From: Haliclona indistincta
Lineage: Eukaryota > Porifera > Demospongiae > Haplosclerida > Chalinidae
Direction of reading: 5' to 3'
NCBI GenBank assembly: GCA_964017065.1
Contig: OZ024788.1
Location: 4,914,887-4,978,886 of the forward strand
Length of the DNA stretch: 64,000 nt
Made by a program: the position numbers and the translations under genes. The notes under the pieces are model-generated. The model had not been told where the DNA came from, searched no databases, and saw only the letters and a program-made list of their open reading frames with translations. Below, piece after piece: positions 32,801 through 43,658 of the stretch (within the stretch, counting starts at the first letter, position 1; each line of letters starts with the position of its first letter).

Positions 32801-35488
32801 CACAGCCAATAGCAACTGTACACTCAGCTAGCATTCCAATGGCGCTGCACTAGCCAACACGCATTTTGACATAAAACTTCGCCATCACACGGTGGATCAG
32901 GACGTCTTCTAGCTCTACGCGATCGTCAATACGTGGGCTATACCGTAACTGAACGATTTTTTTCTAAATAAACACCACACTGCCGAGAAAAACGGGAAAA
33001 TCCATGCTGCTCGACGGGCAACGGTGCTTTCTAGGCTCGCTAGCGAAAAAATCGCTCTGTTACTAGTTTGTAGCTTTGTAACTTGCATTTCTGGAATCTT
33101 GAGCTCATTCAAGTCTTCGCTGGTGAGTTTTATGAATAAACACGTCGATCATGGACCGCGTCTCTCCGTTTTCTTGCAAGCAAGCCAGCCCGTTAAATTT
33201 CATGAGACGAGTAGATATCAAGACGCACTTGCTATACTGCTAATATCGCTCTGTCTGCAGCTTTAGTTTTCCAGAAACACTTACCATAGCAACGCGCAGC
33301 GCCGTGAATATTAAGTAGTTGCGTACACCCTTAACGGGTTTAAACTTTAAAGTGTGACCTTGCAGAAACTACAGCGGTTTCACTACTCCTTGCAACAGCC
33401 ACAAAGCGTAAAGCGTGATCCGTGCCTTAAACTATGATATGAATAATTCTCTTTGATGTAATGAGGTATCCAAATTCGCGTATTGACCTGTGCGTGGGCG
33501 GGTGTAAAAAAATATGGCGTCACCTCGTACTAGGCAGCAAACTAAGCGCCGTTTATCACGCTGTTTGTATGTTTTGCGCCGTTTCGGGTAGCTTGCTGGT
33601 ACAAGAGTGCTATTTTGTCTCCAGGTAAGTCGAAATCATAGTTTAAACCGGTTATAAACCTCGGTTTATAACCCAAATTTATTTGGAAGGTTTATTACAT
33701 TGTGTGATTCAGATTAAACACGGTTTACGCTCTACGGTTGACGCTTTTAGATTGCAAGAAGTTGTGAAACCGCTGTAGCCCGGAGTCGATCGCTACGCGA
33801 ACAGTTGCTGCCCGTGCCCCCGCCCCCACGCAGTGCTCTATGTAGTCTAGCAGCTGACCCTCTCCGCGCCTACTGATAATTGGGTGGACGGCGGGAGAGG
33901 GTCTAGCAAACATTCTATTGTCATTCATAGTTTCCAACTGACCAATCAGATTCGTCATGAATATAATTGACAGATATCTGTCAATTATATTCACAGGTTC
34001 GTGGCTTGTAGAATGACGTATTTACATTATGAATATCATTTCAAGATGGCGGTGTGTGAGCTATGGTATAATTATAACGGGGTTTACTTCATTACTATTC
34101 ATAAAAATTCAATGAATGACAATGTTTGCTAGGCCCGGCCACCCAATTATCAGTAGGCGTGGACTCGTGGAGAGCTAGACTATGCTCTATGAAACGACGA
34201 GTGCGCTCTATGGCATTTAGAGCGGGTGTCTCTAAATTCACAACAGTTGAAGTACGGAAGTCACGTGCAACTAGGTTTTTAACTGCGCGTTCAGAATCAC
34301 TTGTTTGTAGCATGGTAAGGTCAGCCTGGCTACTAAACCCTAAACCCTAAAAACCTTCTCCTAACTGCGCAAAGTCGGGAGGGGCGTCCTAAACCGGGCC
34401 TTCGGCCCTTGGTAAGCCTAAGGATCGTACATGTAGGAAGGGTCGTTCTAAACAGGGCCTCTGGCCCTCCTAAGGAGGCGTCGAGAGTGTCACAACTAGA
34501 AAAAAACTTAAGTTCACAGTAAAAAAATATAAAAACATGCATTCAGAGGAAATCGAACCTCGAACGTCTGCATTACACTGAAGCCACCATACATGTACCA
34601 AACCGCTGAGCTACCAGGAACTGCTGACGCTACCGTTCTACAAACAGGCCTTTATAGTAATTTTGTACCCGCGCTTAAAGTAGGCTCTCTCAAATGACGT
34701 GACTTTTTCATGCGGTGTACTTCAACTGTTGTGAATTTAGAGACAACCCATTTAGAGCACTAGCGGCGCCTTTTGTATGTTTACTTAATAATTATTGGGC
34801 GCGGCGTATTTTTTGACGGCAGTGTGTGCATCAACCCTCGCGCAGGCACAGCTAGCTACAAAACTACTAAAAGAATATTTACCGGTTGCAGAAGTTGCAG
34901 TAACATCTTTGACTTTCTTTCCAATCCAGTGGTAGCATGGGTAGTTCTTCTTTACAGAGCTTTGGTAATTGCACACAGTAAAGAAGTCGATGTACCAATC
35001 GGGAGTCAATAGCGTACTTGAGTAGTGCAGGCCAGCTTGAACCACTTGAATCTCACCCAAATCATCATCACACTCAATCACAAGATCGTCGTACGCTGAT
35101 TTTTTGAAATGGTTTGGAAAGTAGTACATACACCATCGCTTGAAAAGTGTAAGTAGTGATCCATCTTTTGCATCCACAGTGATTTCTCCAGTGGTACCTT
35201 CAGTGCCTGTTAGACCTAGCACCACACTGCGCGTGTCTGCTGCAGCACCTGTTTGACTACCAGTTACGATACGCAATCCGTAGTAGAATTTTCCGGCTAA
35301 AAGAAAACAAGTATACATATAATATAAACTGATGTGATCAATACAACGAACATATTACTTTTCAGACTTTCTGGTTTGAGGGTGAATGGTGGTAAGCTCG
35401 GTTTCACCACATGTGTTTCACCATCTGTCTCTTCTTCATAGTAGCAAGTTTTGTGTTGCACCACTTTGCTCTTTATCACTTTAGACAT
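23870..35488 (-). CDS. LOX1, PLAT-domain animal lipoxygenase
   Basis: Seven exons: 35359-35488, 34883-35296 (PLAT), 31206-31700, 30712-30800, 30404-30640, 25460-26230 and 23870-24049; 2316 nt, 771 residues, phases consistent. It would dioxygenate polyunsaturated fatty acids to hydroperoxides. Family marks are GLRIVTGSQTGAAADT (PLAT), GRQMLNGVNPVLIRRC, WLLAKIFYRSAD, HQILTHYISCH (two iron His), GSAQHAAVNFGQ (iron His and Asn) and a C-terminal Ile after PSRIPNSIT. A 44-residue N-terminal extension precedes PLAT; there is no signal peptide, so it is probably cytosolic. PLAT has nine extra residues (KRWCMYYFPNH region) against LOX3 and LOX4, and exon 3 lacks three residues after PPKE. Introns 2, 5 and 6 (3.2, 4.2 and 1.4 kb) are swollen by mobile elements. 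Confidence 0.88.
24108..25441. mobile_element. Hairpin element copy C, in LOX1 intron 6
   Basis: The outer end begins TTAGGGAGACACGGTAGTGTCTCCCTA, an imperfectly centred palindrome, and the first 75 bp are tandemly duplicated (24108-24182 and 24183-24257). The body runs to about 25070, the arms are about 25076-25215 and 25293-25441, and the loop is about 78 bp. LOX2 intron 6 lacks the element, reading CTTAAAAGCC to GTCAGCATACC directly. Orientation matches A and E. Confidence 0.85.
24419..24477. repeat. TTC/TTTC microsatellite
   Basis: A pure pyrimidine tract of TTCTTTC units lies inside hairpin element C. A shorter relative is at 47448-47495 in copy E and its complement at 61307-61330 in copy F. 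Length differs between copies, as expected of a slipping microsatellite. Confidence 0.85.
26964..27572. mobile_element. MITE with TTAACCCTTTA termini
   Basis: The left end is TTAACCCTTTAG and the right end its complement, GGTTAAAGGGTTAA. It is about 609 bp and contains a G/C-rich segment (GGGGCTCCGCCCC) unlike its AT-rich surroundings. No ORF with recognisable homology. Confidence 0.65.
27771..28352. mobile_element. 582-bp MITE nested in the 3.7-kb element
   Basis: The termini, CCGTATAGCCGG and CCGGCTATACGG, are flanked by TA and are nearly the same as the ends of the surrounding 3.7-kb element, so a smaller family member seems to have inserted into a larger one. Subterminal ATTTTC-rich repeats mirror each other (CGAAAATAAAATCC). 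Confidence 0.75.
28418..28572. mobile_element. 155-bp palindromic MITE
   Basis: The ends are TTGGTGTGAACCGC and GCAGTTCACACCAA. The interior folds back through CATTCAGA, CCCATTTTCAC and GTGAAAATGGG, so nearly the whole element is one imperfect hairpin. Confidence 0.7.
29405..29752. repeat. Fold-back repeat with arms of about 110 bp
   Basis: The left arm (29405-29515: AATTTTGTTTAAATTTTG, then ACGCAAACGACGCC, then AAGCCTGCTTGGGAACCC) returns inverted at 29648-29752. The central 130 bp are single copy. Open frames across it are by-products of the repeat. Confidence 0.75.
29843..29985. repeat. Dispersed repeat with CCCTAAA units, copy 1
   Basis: It starts AACCCTAAACCCTAAA and continues through AACCTTCTCCTAACTG, GGGCCTTCGGCCC (a short hairpin) and AAGCCTAAGGATCGTC. 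A second copy is at 34337-34445. The two share about 100 bp with few differences. Confidence 0.75.
30824..31037. mobile_element. 213-bp long-TIR MITE in LOX1 intron 3
   Basis: The ends AGCCTCGTCCCCAGGC and GCCTGGGGACGAGGCT are followed inward by mirrored CCTGGTACACATTGTATG and TTAATTATGTCCAAATA, giving arms of about 90 bp. TACAGGTAGCT occurs on both sides (30813-30823, 31038-31048) but only once in the LOX4 intron (as TACAGGTAACT), suggesting a 9-11 bp target duplication as in Mutator-like MITEs. Confidence 0.75.
32450..32640 (-). repeat. tRNA-derived SINE, copy 1
   Basis: On the minus strand, GGTGGCTCAGCGGTTTAG matches a pol III A box and CCGGGTTCGATTACC a B box about 30 bp further on. Both are followed by a shared tail containing AAACTTAAGTTT-like and A-rich sequence. 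The acceptor stem does not close and the anticodon arm is distorted, so it is a SINE head rather than a tRNA gene. A GC dinucleotide run (CGCGCGCGCG) lies beside it. Confidence 0.7.
33959..33992. repeat. Perfect 34-bp palindrome
   Basis: GAATATAATTGACAGAT is followed immediately by its exact reverse complement. It is the only perfect palindrome of this length I noticed. It lies in LOX1 intron 2, and a hairpin with no loop could form. Confidence 0.85.
34337..34445. repeat. Dispersed repeat with CCCTAAA units, copy 2
   Basis: Matches the copy at 29843-29985, starting ACTAAACCCTAAACCC and including the GGGCCTTCGGCCC hairpin. It adjoins the second SINE. Confidence 0.7.
34500..34680 (-). repeat. 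tRNA-derived SINE, copy 2
   Basis: On the minus strand it has TGGTAGCTCAGCGGTTTGG (A box) and GAGGTTCGATTTCC (B box), with extra bases between them compared with copy 1. It is flanked by the same TTTATAGT and GTACCCGCGC region and AAACTTAAGTT tail as copy 1. Confidence 0.68.
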
Positions 35489-35559
35489 TGCTGTGTACTT
35501 GCAGAATGAAGTATGTCTACATATAACACCAACTGAAGAGATTGCTGTATTTATATTAC

Positions 35560-38370
35560 TAGGAAGCCATAAAATATTTCTCAACATTACCAGAAAAGGA
35601 GGACATGATGCGGAATTCAGTTCACGCGTGTTATACGAATAACTGCACTGCGTATCACGATAAAGCACTGACGAGCGCGGAGTTTCCATAGTAACATGAA
35701 ATGGCGGCGAGCACGAGGACTACAGCTAACCAGAGCTACTCTTCTCCCGAGGCAGCTGACGAATTATAAGGCGTTCTGAGCAGCTAATCTATACCCAGAA
35801 CCACCATCAGCTCTTTCGCCTATACAGCAGAGCTTGTTTTTGATACTGTAACAGGTGGTATGAAGTTGAGAGGCTGGTCACCTAGCGTACCATAAAGGTT
35901 AGCACTGTAGTACATACCTCGACAAGCTAGCCTACGGTATAGGTATACGCTTCAGATACTCATGTAGCTGCAGCAATGCTGGTAGTAGTGATGTATGACA
36001 ACTATGATGTATTTTCACAGAGCTAAAAGTTAATTGTACCTCGTCCCGGGAAGGGCTATTGTAAAGAGGAGTCCTGCTGGATAGTGGATAGAAACATCAC
36101 TCATTCTGCTAAACAGTATGTTAAATAAGATTGTCATAAGCAGTGTGTGACTGGTGTTTTCCCCTCACAGATCTGTCGCCTGTTTGTATGTCCTATCTTA
36201 TTGTACTGTCTTATTGTACTTGTTATAAACTGTCCAATCGTACTTGGCTACTCGAAGTAAAATGAAATCATGACAACTAATGACACAACAATCAAAGTAC
36301 ACGATGCAAAAAAATTGAAAAAATTAATGTTGAAACAGTGATACATTGTCAACTCTTTACAAGGTACATCGACATTACAGTGTGTGATGGGAGTAGTGAT
36401 CACTGAGTGTGTGAAAGGGCATTAAAAAACAATTGGTGAGTGATAGAGTTAATAAGTTACTTGATGAGTGATACAGAGTAGTGTGGGTGATAGAGACACA
36501 CAAAACAAGGTGCATAGGAATCATGTCATACTATAATTATTGAGTCTGTCATCACCACCATAGCAACTCGTGCATTGTATCAGTGAATGATTAAATTGCT
36601 AGCACATCTGAGGTAATGTAAGAGATTGTGTGTATACGATGCAATAGGTGTACGAGAGAGGATAAAGCTATTAGTATAATCGGCATGTCGAGTTCTGGCA
36701 AATAAGCAGAGACATAATTATAATTATGCTGACACATGTATAGGCTAGCAGAGCATAACTGCATGACTACATGAAGCCTATACTATAATTATCAAAACCT
36801 TTATTGATAAGCTACGTGGCACAGACTTCTGTCCACAAATTTTCAGCTGGTTTGAACCTATCCTAGCAGCTTGGCAAAGTGCATAGCTGGCCCAATTAAA
36901 TTTGAGATACAAATCGCAGTGTAAAATATCCCCTCTATTTGGAAGATCAAACACTTCTCAATAGCTTACGTCTTGAACAGCATATTTTTCAATGCCCTAA
37001 CAGCTATTGTACCTTGGAGTTAGTTCATACAGTAAAGAATCTGTCTTGTACATACTGGTGCACATACTCTCATTCAAGAATGGGATTCATGTGTCTGCAG
37101 TAATATCATGCATGTGTTGATATCATCTTTTCCGCTTTCCCACCTCATCCTATTCTTTGATCAGATTACATGTACATGATTTCCTTGTTAATTCCTTCAT
37201 TCTTTTGTTAGTAGCTGTACACACTACACCACACTGTAAATTATTAAGGGTGCAGAGTCACGCCCACGCATGTATTTTTGGCTGGTTGCTAGGGGACTGT
37301 ATCTCAGAAACTATATACTGCTGATATTCCAAGAAACCAAAGACCTATGGTATAACACTGGCGTAGGCTGTACACATTGCAAACTATGAACGCTGAAAGT
37401 GCCAGACGGAAACGTGCCGGGCGCGGCTAGATACAACGCTTAGGCTAATAAAACTTTCGTTCACTCAGGCAGTAGAACTTCAGATTGTGGATATATACGT
37501 ACTTCAACAAGGCGAAGGCAGTAAAATAGATCTTTCCTGGCTACTGTCAATTATTCTTATTGTTAACATGCTTGTGCAAACAGTGAATATCATTTGTGGT
37601 GTTGTAACAATGTCCAACTTGTACTTCCTGAAAAAGTTAATGGTAGTAATTCTTCACTTAATGATCAATTGCTGCACTTGAATACCTAAGTGCTGCATGT
37701 TGATCCTTGTAAAGTAAAGTGAATTTCAGTTGCATTCACACTAGGTTTACAGCCAGTTTGTTGAGTTGTATATAATCTTGAGTATTAATAAAGCTTCATG
37801 GTGCTTATAGCACTGAATAAATCATGACATGAATAATTCCAATGCAGGTATCGAACATTTACACTAAGTTGCAAAGTTACAATGTTTGACTGAGGTAGCA
37901 AGGACAAATTGCAATGTTTTACATAGCCTAAGATAACTGAACAATTATAATATGTTCACAGCACTCTTGCAGAGAAATTTGTTTTAGCATAATGTCACCA
38001 TGCTAACAGTTATTATGCATGCCTTGGAGTTTAGTATGTGCAAGAGTGGGATTCATGCAGCTGTGTTAGTCTCATGCATTGCGCCCTGTCCGCATTCACA
38101 ACCCATAATTATAGGATTGTTTGATCTGTTTACACACCAGTGGTTGGTTTCCTTGTTAATTATTAGTTCCTTCATTCTTTGTGTGACATCTGATAGTGGC
38201 TGACAAGAGCAGTACAGCTACATAAAAATGTAAAATGTACTTGCTACTAATTTCCTTTCCACATTCACACCTCATCCTAGCTTTTTGACTCAGTTTGTGC
38301 ACCATGCATGTGGTTGGTTTCCTTGTTCGTTATTACTACATTTCTCTTCTTAGATATTGATCCAATCCTC
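35560..38370. other. Gene-free spacer between LOX1 and the second receptor cluster
   Basis: No exon of the receptor or lipoxygenase families and no other recognisable gene is visible on either strand. The sequence is AT-rich and lacks obvious inverted repeats. It includes the LOX1 5' flank. Confidence 0.5.
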
Positions 38371-38373
38371 ATG

Positions 38374-38495
38374 TGCAGCCACTGATGTGGGGATGTGGAT
38401 GTATGGTTTACATTGTGGGCCAGTGACAGATTTCCTCATTGCTAATCTTCATCCCTACATTCTCATTAGAAATCTTTTTCTTTCTTGTTTGTATC
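38374..38495. mobile_element. Old, diverged piece of the hairpin element
   Basis: CAGCCACTGATGTGGGGAT, then GTTTACATTGTGG, then AGAAATCTTTTTCTTTCTTG follow the order of one hairpin arm, but with many substitutions and no second arm. The family has therefore been active over a long period. Confidence 0.65.
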
Positions 38496-39527
38496 CTAAT
38501 TTTTCATAAAATAATTTATTTAATATTAATAATTATATTAATAAAAATTTTAATAAAAGTTTCTTAATAATAATTATTTTATTTTGAACATGTTTCGTAT
38601 GAGTTTAGAAGGTATTGATTGAACAATGTCATTGGTATCATCATCACCTACAAGAATAAAATGCAAAAAATAGTAATATTATTAATAAGTCAGTTAAGCA
38701 AAACTGTAATCTACCTTTGGTTGATCTTTGGCAATAAGAGACTGTCTTGATTTCACCAAATGTGGCATTAGAAATGAACCAGCCACAATGGATACTTAGC
38801 CACTCTACCAACGACAAAGTGCGATCTCACAGAGTGGAAAAAATTGAGTGTTTGTGCAGACCTCACACAAACATTCTGTGGGGGAGAAAATGCAAAGTGT
38901 ATTGAAATTGACCACATGTATATATAGTAGACTGCCTTATGTAAACACACTTAGTAGGTGATCATTGGTTGCCTTTACCAACATCAAGTACCACCACTAG
39001 TCACAAGTATCGAGGTCAATTAAGAATTAATTGATTACTGACATCAGCGTCATTGCTAAAAAATACCTCAGTAGACTCAACAGTGTCAATACCATACATC
39101 TGTTGGTAGACAAGAGGTCAAGTGACTACGATGTATCAGAGCAAGAGCAGAGTTAGTGTCTCAAAATCAGTAAAGATTACAACACCTGCGGACATGTGAT
39201 TTCACTCAACGGTAGTATCAGCAGAGTCTAAGTTGCAGACACCATGACCACACAAAGAAAACAGTGCTCCGTATCATTTTAAAGCACATAAAATGACTAA
39301 GCTCATTGTATTCCAGCTGTCATAACACCACAATGGGAAATAGTGCTCTATTTAGAGCACATAACTTGACTAAGGCAAGCACACTGTGATGACAGATGCA
39401 ATGATTCACCAGGATTACACTAAGGAAATAGTGATCTATTAATTTAGACATGACTAAAGCCATTGTATTGCATCAATCGAAGCACACAAACAATGTCCTT
39501 ACTTCATGTCCAGTGATTAAACAGACA
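38496..39527. other. Gene-free AT-rich stretch
   Basis: It starts with a run of TAATAATT-type sequence (38505-38590). The rest shows short repeated phrases (ACTAAGCTCATTGTATT, ACTAAAGCCATTGTATT; GTGCTCTATTTAGAGCAC) of an unrecognised repeat. No coding sequence is supported. Confidence 0.45.
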
Positions 39528-40450
39528 AGAAAATAAAAAGATTTCTATCGAAATCAAAAGGATGTAGGGTTGTGAAATCTGACACTGGTCCACAATGTAA
39601 ACTAACAAGGAACAAGCATAGAATGGTAACACGATTGACTTGCTAACAGACCATATAGATCCCTACATCAGTGGCTGACTATAGCTAGTTCAGCTAGTTG
39701 CTGTTGACTGACACCAGACGTGCATTGAATTGAATTCAACTTGTGACAAAACATTGATCTTATGTACAGCCACTGATGTAGGGATCTATGGTCTGTTAGC
39801 AAGTCAATCGTGTTACCATTCCATGCTTGTTCCTTGTTAGTTTACATTGTGGACCAGTGTCAAATTTCACAACCCTACATCCTTTTGATTTCGATAGAAA
39901 TCTTTTTATTTTCTTGTTTGTGTCCTTTTTCTTTTTCAGTGAAGTGCAGTTCAATATCATGCACGTACTGAGCCGTCTTTGTTTCCAACATTAGTTTAGT
40001 TTTCCTGTTGTTGATGTCTTTTCTTTATTATTAACAATTTTAAACTTGCAGCTAAAAATAATAATTGTTATGCTGTACATATCAGCTCGCCTACGCATGC
40101 GCGCATATGCATGCATACGAGCCCCGCCCACACTTGTTTGTACACCTGTACAGCTGTTATAATTATCTGGCAAGCGCAGAATGGTGATCTTGTACGAGCT
40201 TACCGTTCTTCGAAGACTCCAGAAAATTTTTTTTCTCCGTGATCCATACCGCGTGGCGATACTCAAGCTAAGCTGTAAGATGGGGCAACGCCAGATAGCA
40301 GATCTAAGTGTCTTTGGACGTATAAAATTCATCACCAGGCGAAATATCAGCGTTTGAACGCTAATGCCTCCCTAATACATTGTATGTAGTCGCCATCTTG
40401 TTTTTCCGTTCAACCCTACATATAGGGAGGCACTACCGTGCCTCCCTAAT
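39528..40450. mobile_element. Hairpin element copy D, internally deleted
   Basis: The arms are at about 39535-39675 and 39770-39905 and the body is in the orientation of copy B. Between about 40265 and 40275 the body jumps from CGATACTCAAGCTA to TGTAAGATGGGGC, losing several hundred bp present in B and F. The terminal palindrome AGGGAGGCACTACCGTGCCTCCCT is intact at 40424-40447. Confidence 0.85.
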
Positions 40451-40454
40451 AATG

Positions 40455-40692
40455 TTCTAAGAACAACATCATAATGCCCAGGGAGATATCTCAAATACAT
40501 TGCTCTTCGTGTTATGTCATCAGGCAATGTTCTATCAACAGAATGTGGACTAAACTTGCACCAATTTTGATCTTGTGTACTGTAGGTAAAAATGCAAGTG
40601 TTGATGAGATGAGATAAGGTTATTATCTCAATATCAGAGCCCCAAGTTCCATTTTCATTCATGTTAGTACGCTCTATGTACTCTTGTACACT
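40455..40692 (-). pseudogene. OTU-like cysteine protease C-terminal fragment
   Basis: The minus-strand frame reads YSSVQEYIERTNMNENGTWG, then SDIEIITLSHLINTCIF, then FSPHSVDRTLPDD and HYDVVL. The GTWGSDIE...L block and the final H-Y-D-V match the C-terminal half of OTU-type deubiquitinase domains, where that His is catalytic. The N-terminal Cys half is missing. It is joined on one side to a receptor Ig fragment (R16) and on the other to the end of element D. OTU domains are also common inside eukaryotic transposon proteins, so this may be transposon cargo. Confidence 0.55.
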
Positions 40693-41109
40693 TGAGTAAC
40701 CTGCATGTGGTATAGCATTGTCACTGCATGATATTACTGTATATACCATTTTGAACAAGATGAACACTATCAATGGTAACTGTTGATGTGAAATTCATTT
40801 CATCTTGGCTTATCAGTTTAAATCATATACAGACAATTTGACATGATTTGACTCTGAAATACTAGTAAAAAATGCAGTAAGTCCTCCAATCTTCCATGTC
40901 AGTTCTCCAGTATCAGTAGTACAAGTGAACACTACAGTGTCTCTAGGACACACACTGTCTGATGATGAGTCTATAGTGTGACTGTGACAGTGATTTGTTA
41001 AAAAACTAATCAAAATGGTAGAACATGACTTACCTGATGCGTTAACAGCAAAAACGTATGAAGTGAAAAACAAGAGAGTCTGCTTGATGTGAGTCATGTC
41101 CCGTACCAT
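40693..41109 (-). pseudogene. R16, type B receptor 5' remnant
   Basis: The signal exon (start 41109, MVRDMTHIKQTLLFFTSYVF) and part of the Ig exon (VCPRDTVVFTC onward) are present. One base is missing near 40818 (TTTAAATC for TTTAAAATC), and a TATA insertion is seen near 40740. The Ig exon then fuses to the OTU fragment. FN3, TM and tail are gone. The CPGD motif is changed to CPRD. Confidence 0.75.
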
Positions 41110-41498
41110 CACTAGCTATACATGTAGATTGAAGATAATTGCTATTTTATCAGTTAATAACAGGAATTTGGTGTTGCTTTCCTGATAAATTATCGAACAG
41201 TGCATTTTTATGAATAATTAAGTAGCAGCACTGATCGAAGACACAGACAAAGACTGCAATGAAGTAAAAGAAGCTGTTAAGATGCCCTACGTAATTCAAA
41301 ATTGCATACTTTGCAGCAGTAGTCGAACAGTCTGCCTTGAATTCGAAGACAATTTATCATGCTTAACTATTTAAAAGACAGGGCATAATGTCTTCTGTAT
41401 AGATCTAGGCTTATGTGTACAAATAATATAAATTTAAGATGCATACGTACATACTGGAGTGTATAGTATTAGCAGCTTAATCTCAGGAGTGTACAGTA

Positions 41499-43064
41499 TT
41501 AGCAATTTGATACTGAAGATGGTACATATGATGGATTGTCCTTCATAGTGAAAGCATCTCTTCCAACATTTCCAAGTTGAATCTCTTCATAGTAAGTTGC
41601 AGTAGCTTGCGGCACATCACCGCTACTTCTCTGTAAAAAGACATGCACAATGTACACTATTACAACATTATGGCTGCACTATACAGGATTTTGAAAACTC
41701 AAACTTCCAGCTCCTTTCTTCTTTTTGACTACATGTAAGACATGATTTACAATATTTTGCCCATTATTAACATACTCTTTATAATGATTGTATACAGCAT
41801 TACACTGAGGACGACTATCATCAGTAGTAACCATGGCAATGCTATCATAGGAACCACCCACACTGGTGTGCTTGTTGTAATCACAGTTACATTAGACTTC
41901 ATCTTGTTTGGTAAATCTGTAGCTAAAATAGAGCTATGTTTACTATTGAATAGCAATATCTGACCTCCAACTACTATTACACAAGACTGTGTTGAACTGC
42001 ATGTGCATGATGGGGAGTAAGTAATCATCACAAGGTATGTCTCTCCTGGTCTCACTCCATACAGTGTAACATTGGTTCTGTTGGTTGTTATTGGAGACTG
42101 GTCTGAACTCACATTGTGTGTGATCAGATATTTGTCATGTTTTAGTTTGCTTAAAGGCTATAAAACATTGTGATAGTGTATACAGTGCTTCCATTATTGA
42201 ACTTACCTCCCAAAGAATTAAAATTCTGTAAGTCATAGGTAAGTCCAGTGAAAAGAAAAAATAATCAGCTAAAAGAAAGAGATTAACTTAACCATTTCGT
42301 ACACCAACCTGAGCATTCCTGAGAATTACTGATGATGAGTATTTCGCTCTCTTGTCCGAGTCGTCCTGCTCCATCTCTACCAGCCACAGTCACTGAGTAC
42401 TCACCATCTGATGTCAGATCAGTGATGCTCAGTGAGGTCCCATTATCAATAGTGTTGTAGACCATCACTTGAGAAGAGTTCCTAACAGTTACAGTGTAGC
42501 TGTGTACACAGAGGGGTGTCCAGCGGAGCTACCCAATTTATGGCGACAGATTCACAAAGTGCATTGATAGATAATTCAAGAGGCAAGGATGGTAAATCTC
42601 AAAGGATAAAACTTTCAGTGTCACTGAATTTTTATAATTATTTTTTATGTAATACCTGATATCCTGACTTCTACTGTCTTGATTTTATTGTTGCCGTCAC
42701 TGCAGATTATAATCGTTCCATCATCCTCAATACTTACATTATACACAGTAGCAGTTGATACAAATGATGTGTTTCCAGTAATATTGATGTAGCTTAGTGT
42801 GAATATGCCCAAGTTTTCTGTAGAGTTCAACTGGTCTGCTTCAAAGAACACTGCAATCTGAGTTGTTCCATCACTGCCCCATATCAATGCACCAGTATCA
42901 GTGATACAGGTGAACACCAGTGTATCTCCAGGACACACTCTGACAGCTGATGAATTCAAACTGACTATGATAAGAAATTTAATGAAATCCAATGTATTAT
43001 AAAATTCATTACCTTTTGAATCACAAGTCACTATCTGGAATAATAATATCAACAGAGAAAGCAG
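41499..43064 (-). pseudogene. R17, type C receptor with lost start and FN3 frameshift
   Basis: All seven exon homologues of R2 are present, but the signal exon starts CTG (43062-43064) where R2 has ATG, with an upstream in-frame stop. The FN3 exon lacks two bases near 42510 (GGTGTCC for GGTGTGTCC). The Ig (VCPGDTLVFTC, ALIWGSDG, IICSDG) and TM (VPMIALPWLLLMIVVLSVML) are otherwise well kept. The tail is TYYEEI then NPSY, ending SSVSNC; three extra residues follow the tyrosine motif relative to R2. The decay is recent. Confidence 0.75.
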
Positions 43065-43204
43065 AGCTTAATACTCTGTATAGTAAATTCATCCGAATAG
43101 GAAGTGCTAAATGTTGTGTTCATGTTTTATGCAATTGTTTGGTGCACTAAATAACATGTGATCACATGCTTCATACAGGTATGCTATGTGATTGTAAACT
43201 GATG

Positions 43205-43500
43205 GAGTATGTACGGTAGTTTATGCAATGTTAGATTTCCAAGAAACAGCTGTCTCTGTATGCACAATTTGCACTTCGTCAAAAGCACTTTCTTGCTTTA
43301 CACCACTTTCACGTTTCTTCTGATTACAACCATCGGACTAGTCTGAGAATAGCTAGCCAATTTTTCCAGATATTGAATACATCAACAATCACTACCAGCA
43401 GTAGTACCCAGGGCACCACCATCATTACCATCATTACCACAATCATTACCACTGTCTATATAAAATTATGTCTGCACTAATGATGATTAGGAACGGATGT
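43205..43500 (-). pseudogene. R18, receptor tail/TM relic 3' of LOX2
   Basis: Matches the R15 relic: a tail piece with AACAGCTGTCTCTG, and a TM exon piece (ATCACTACCAGCAGTAGTAC) expanded by repeats of ATCATTACC. There is no continuous frame. Confidence 0.7.
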
Positions 43501-43658
43501 ACATTGTGTAATAATTATTAATTATGTCATTGCTGATAAAAATTACTATACTTTTTATAGCTTCACAGCACAAAAATGAACTAATTCAATAACTAAGTTT
43601 TTCAAATAAGGAAAAATAAACTAAGCTATAAAAAAACTGTTTGATCAGTTTTTAAGTT

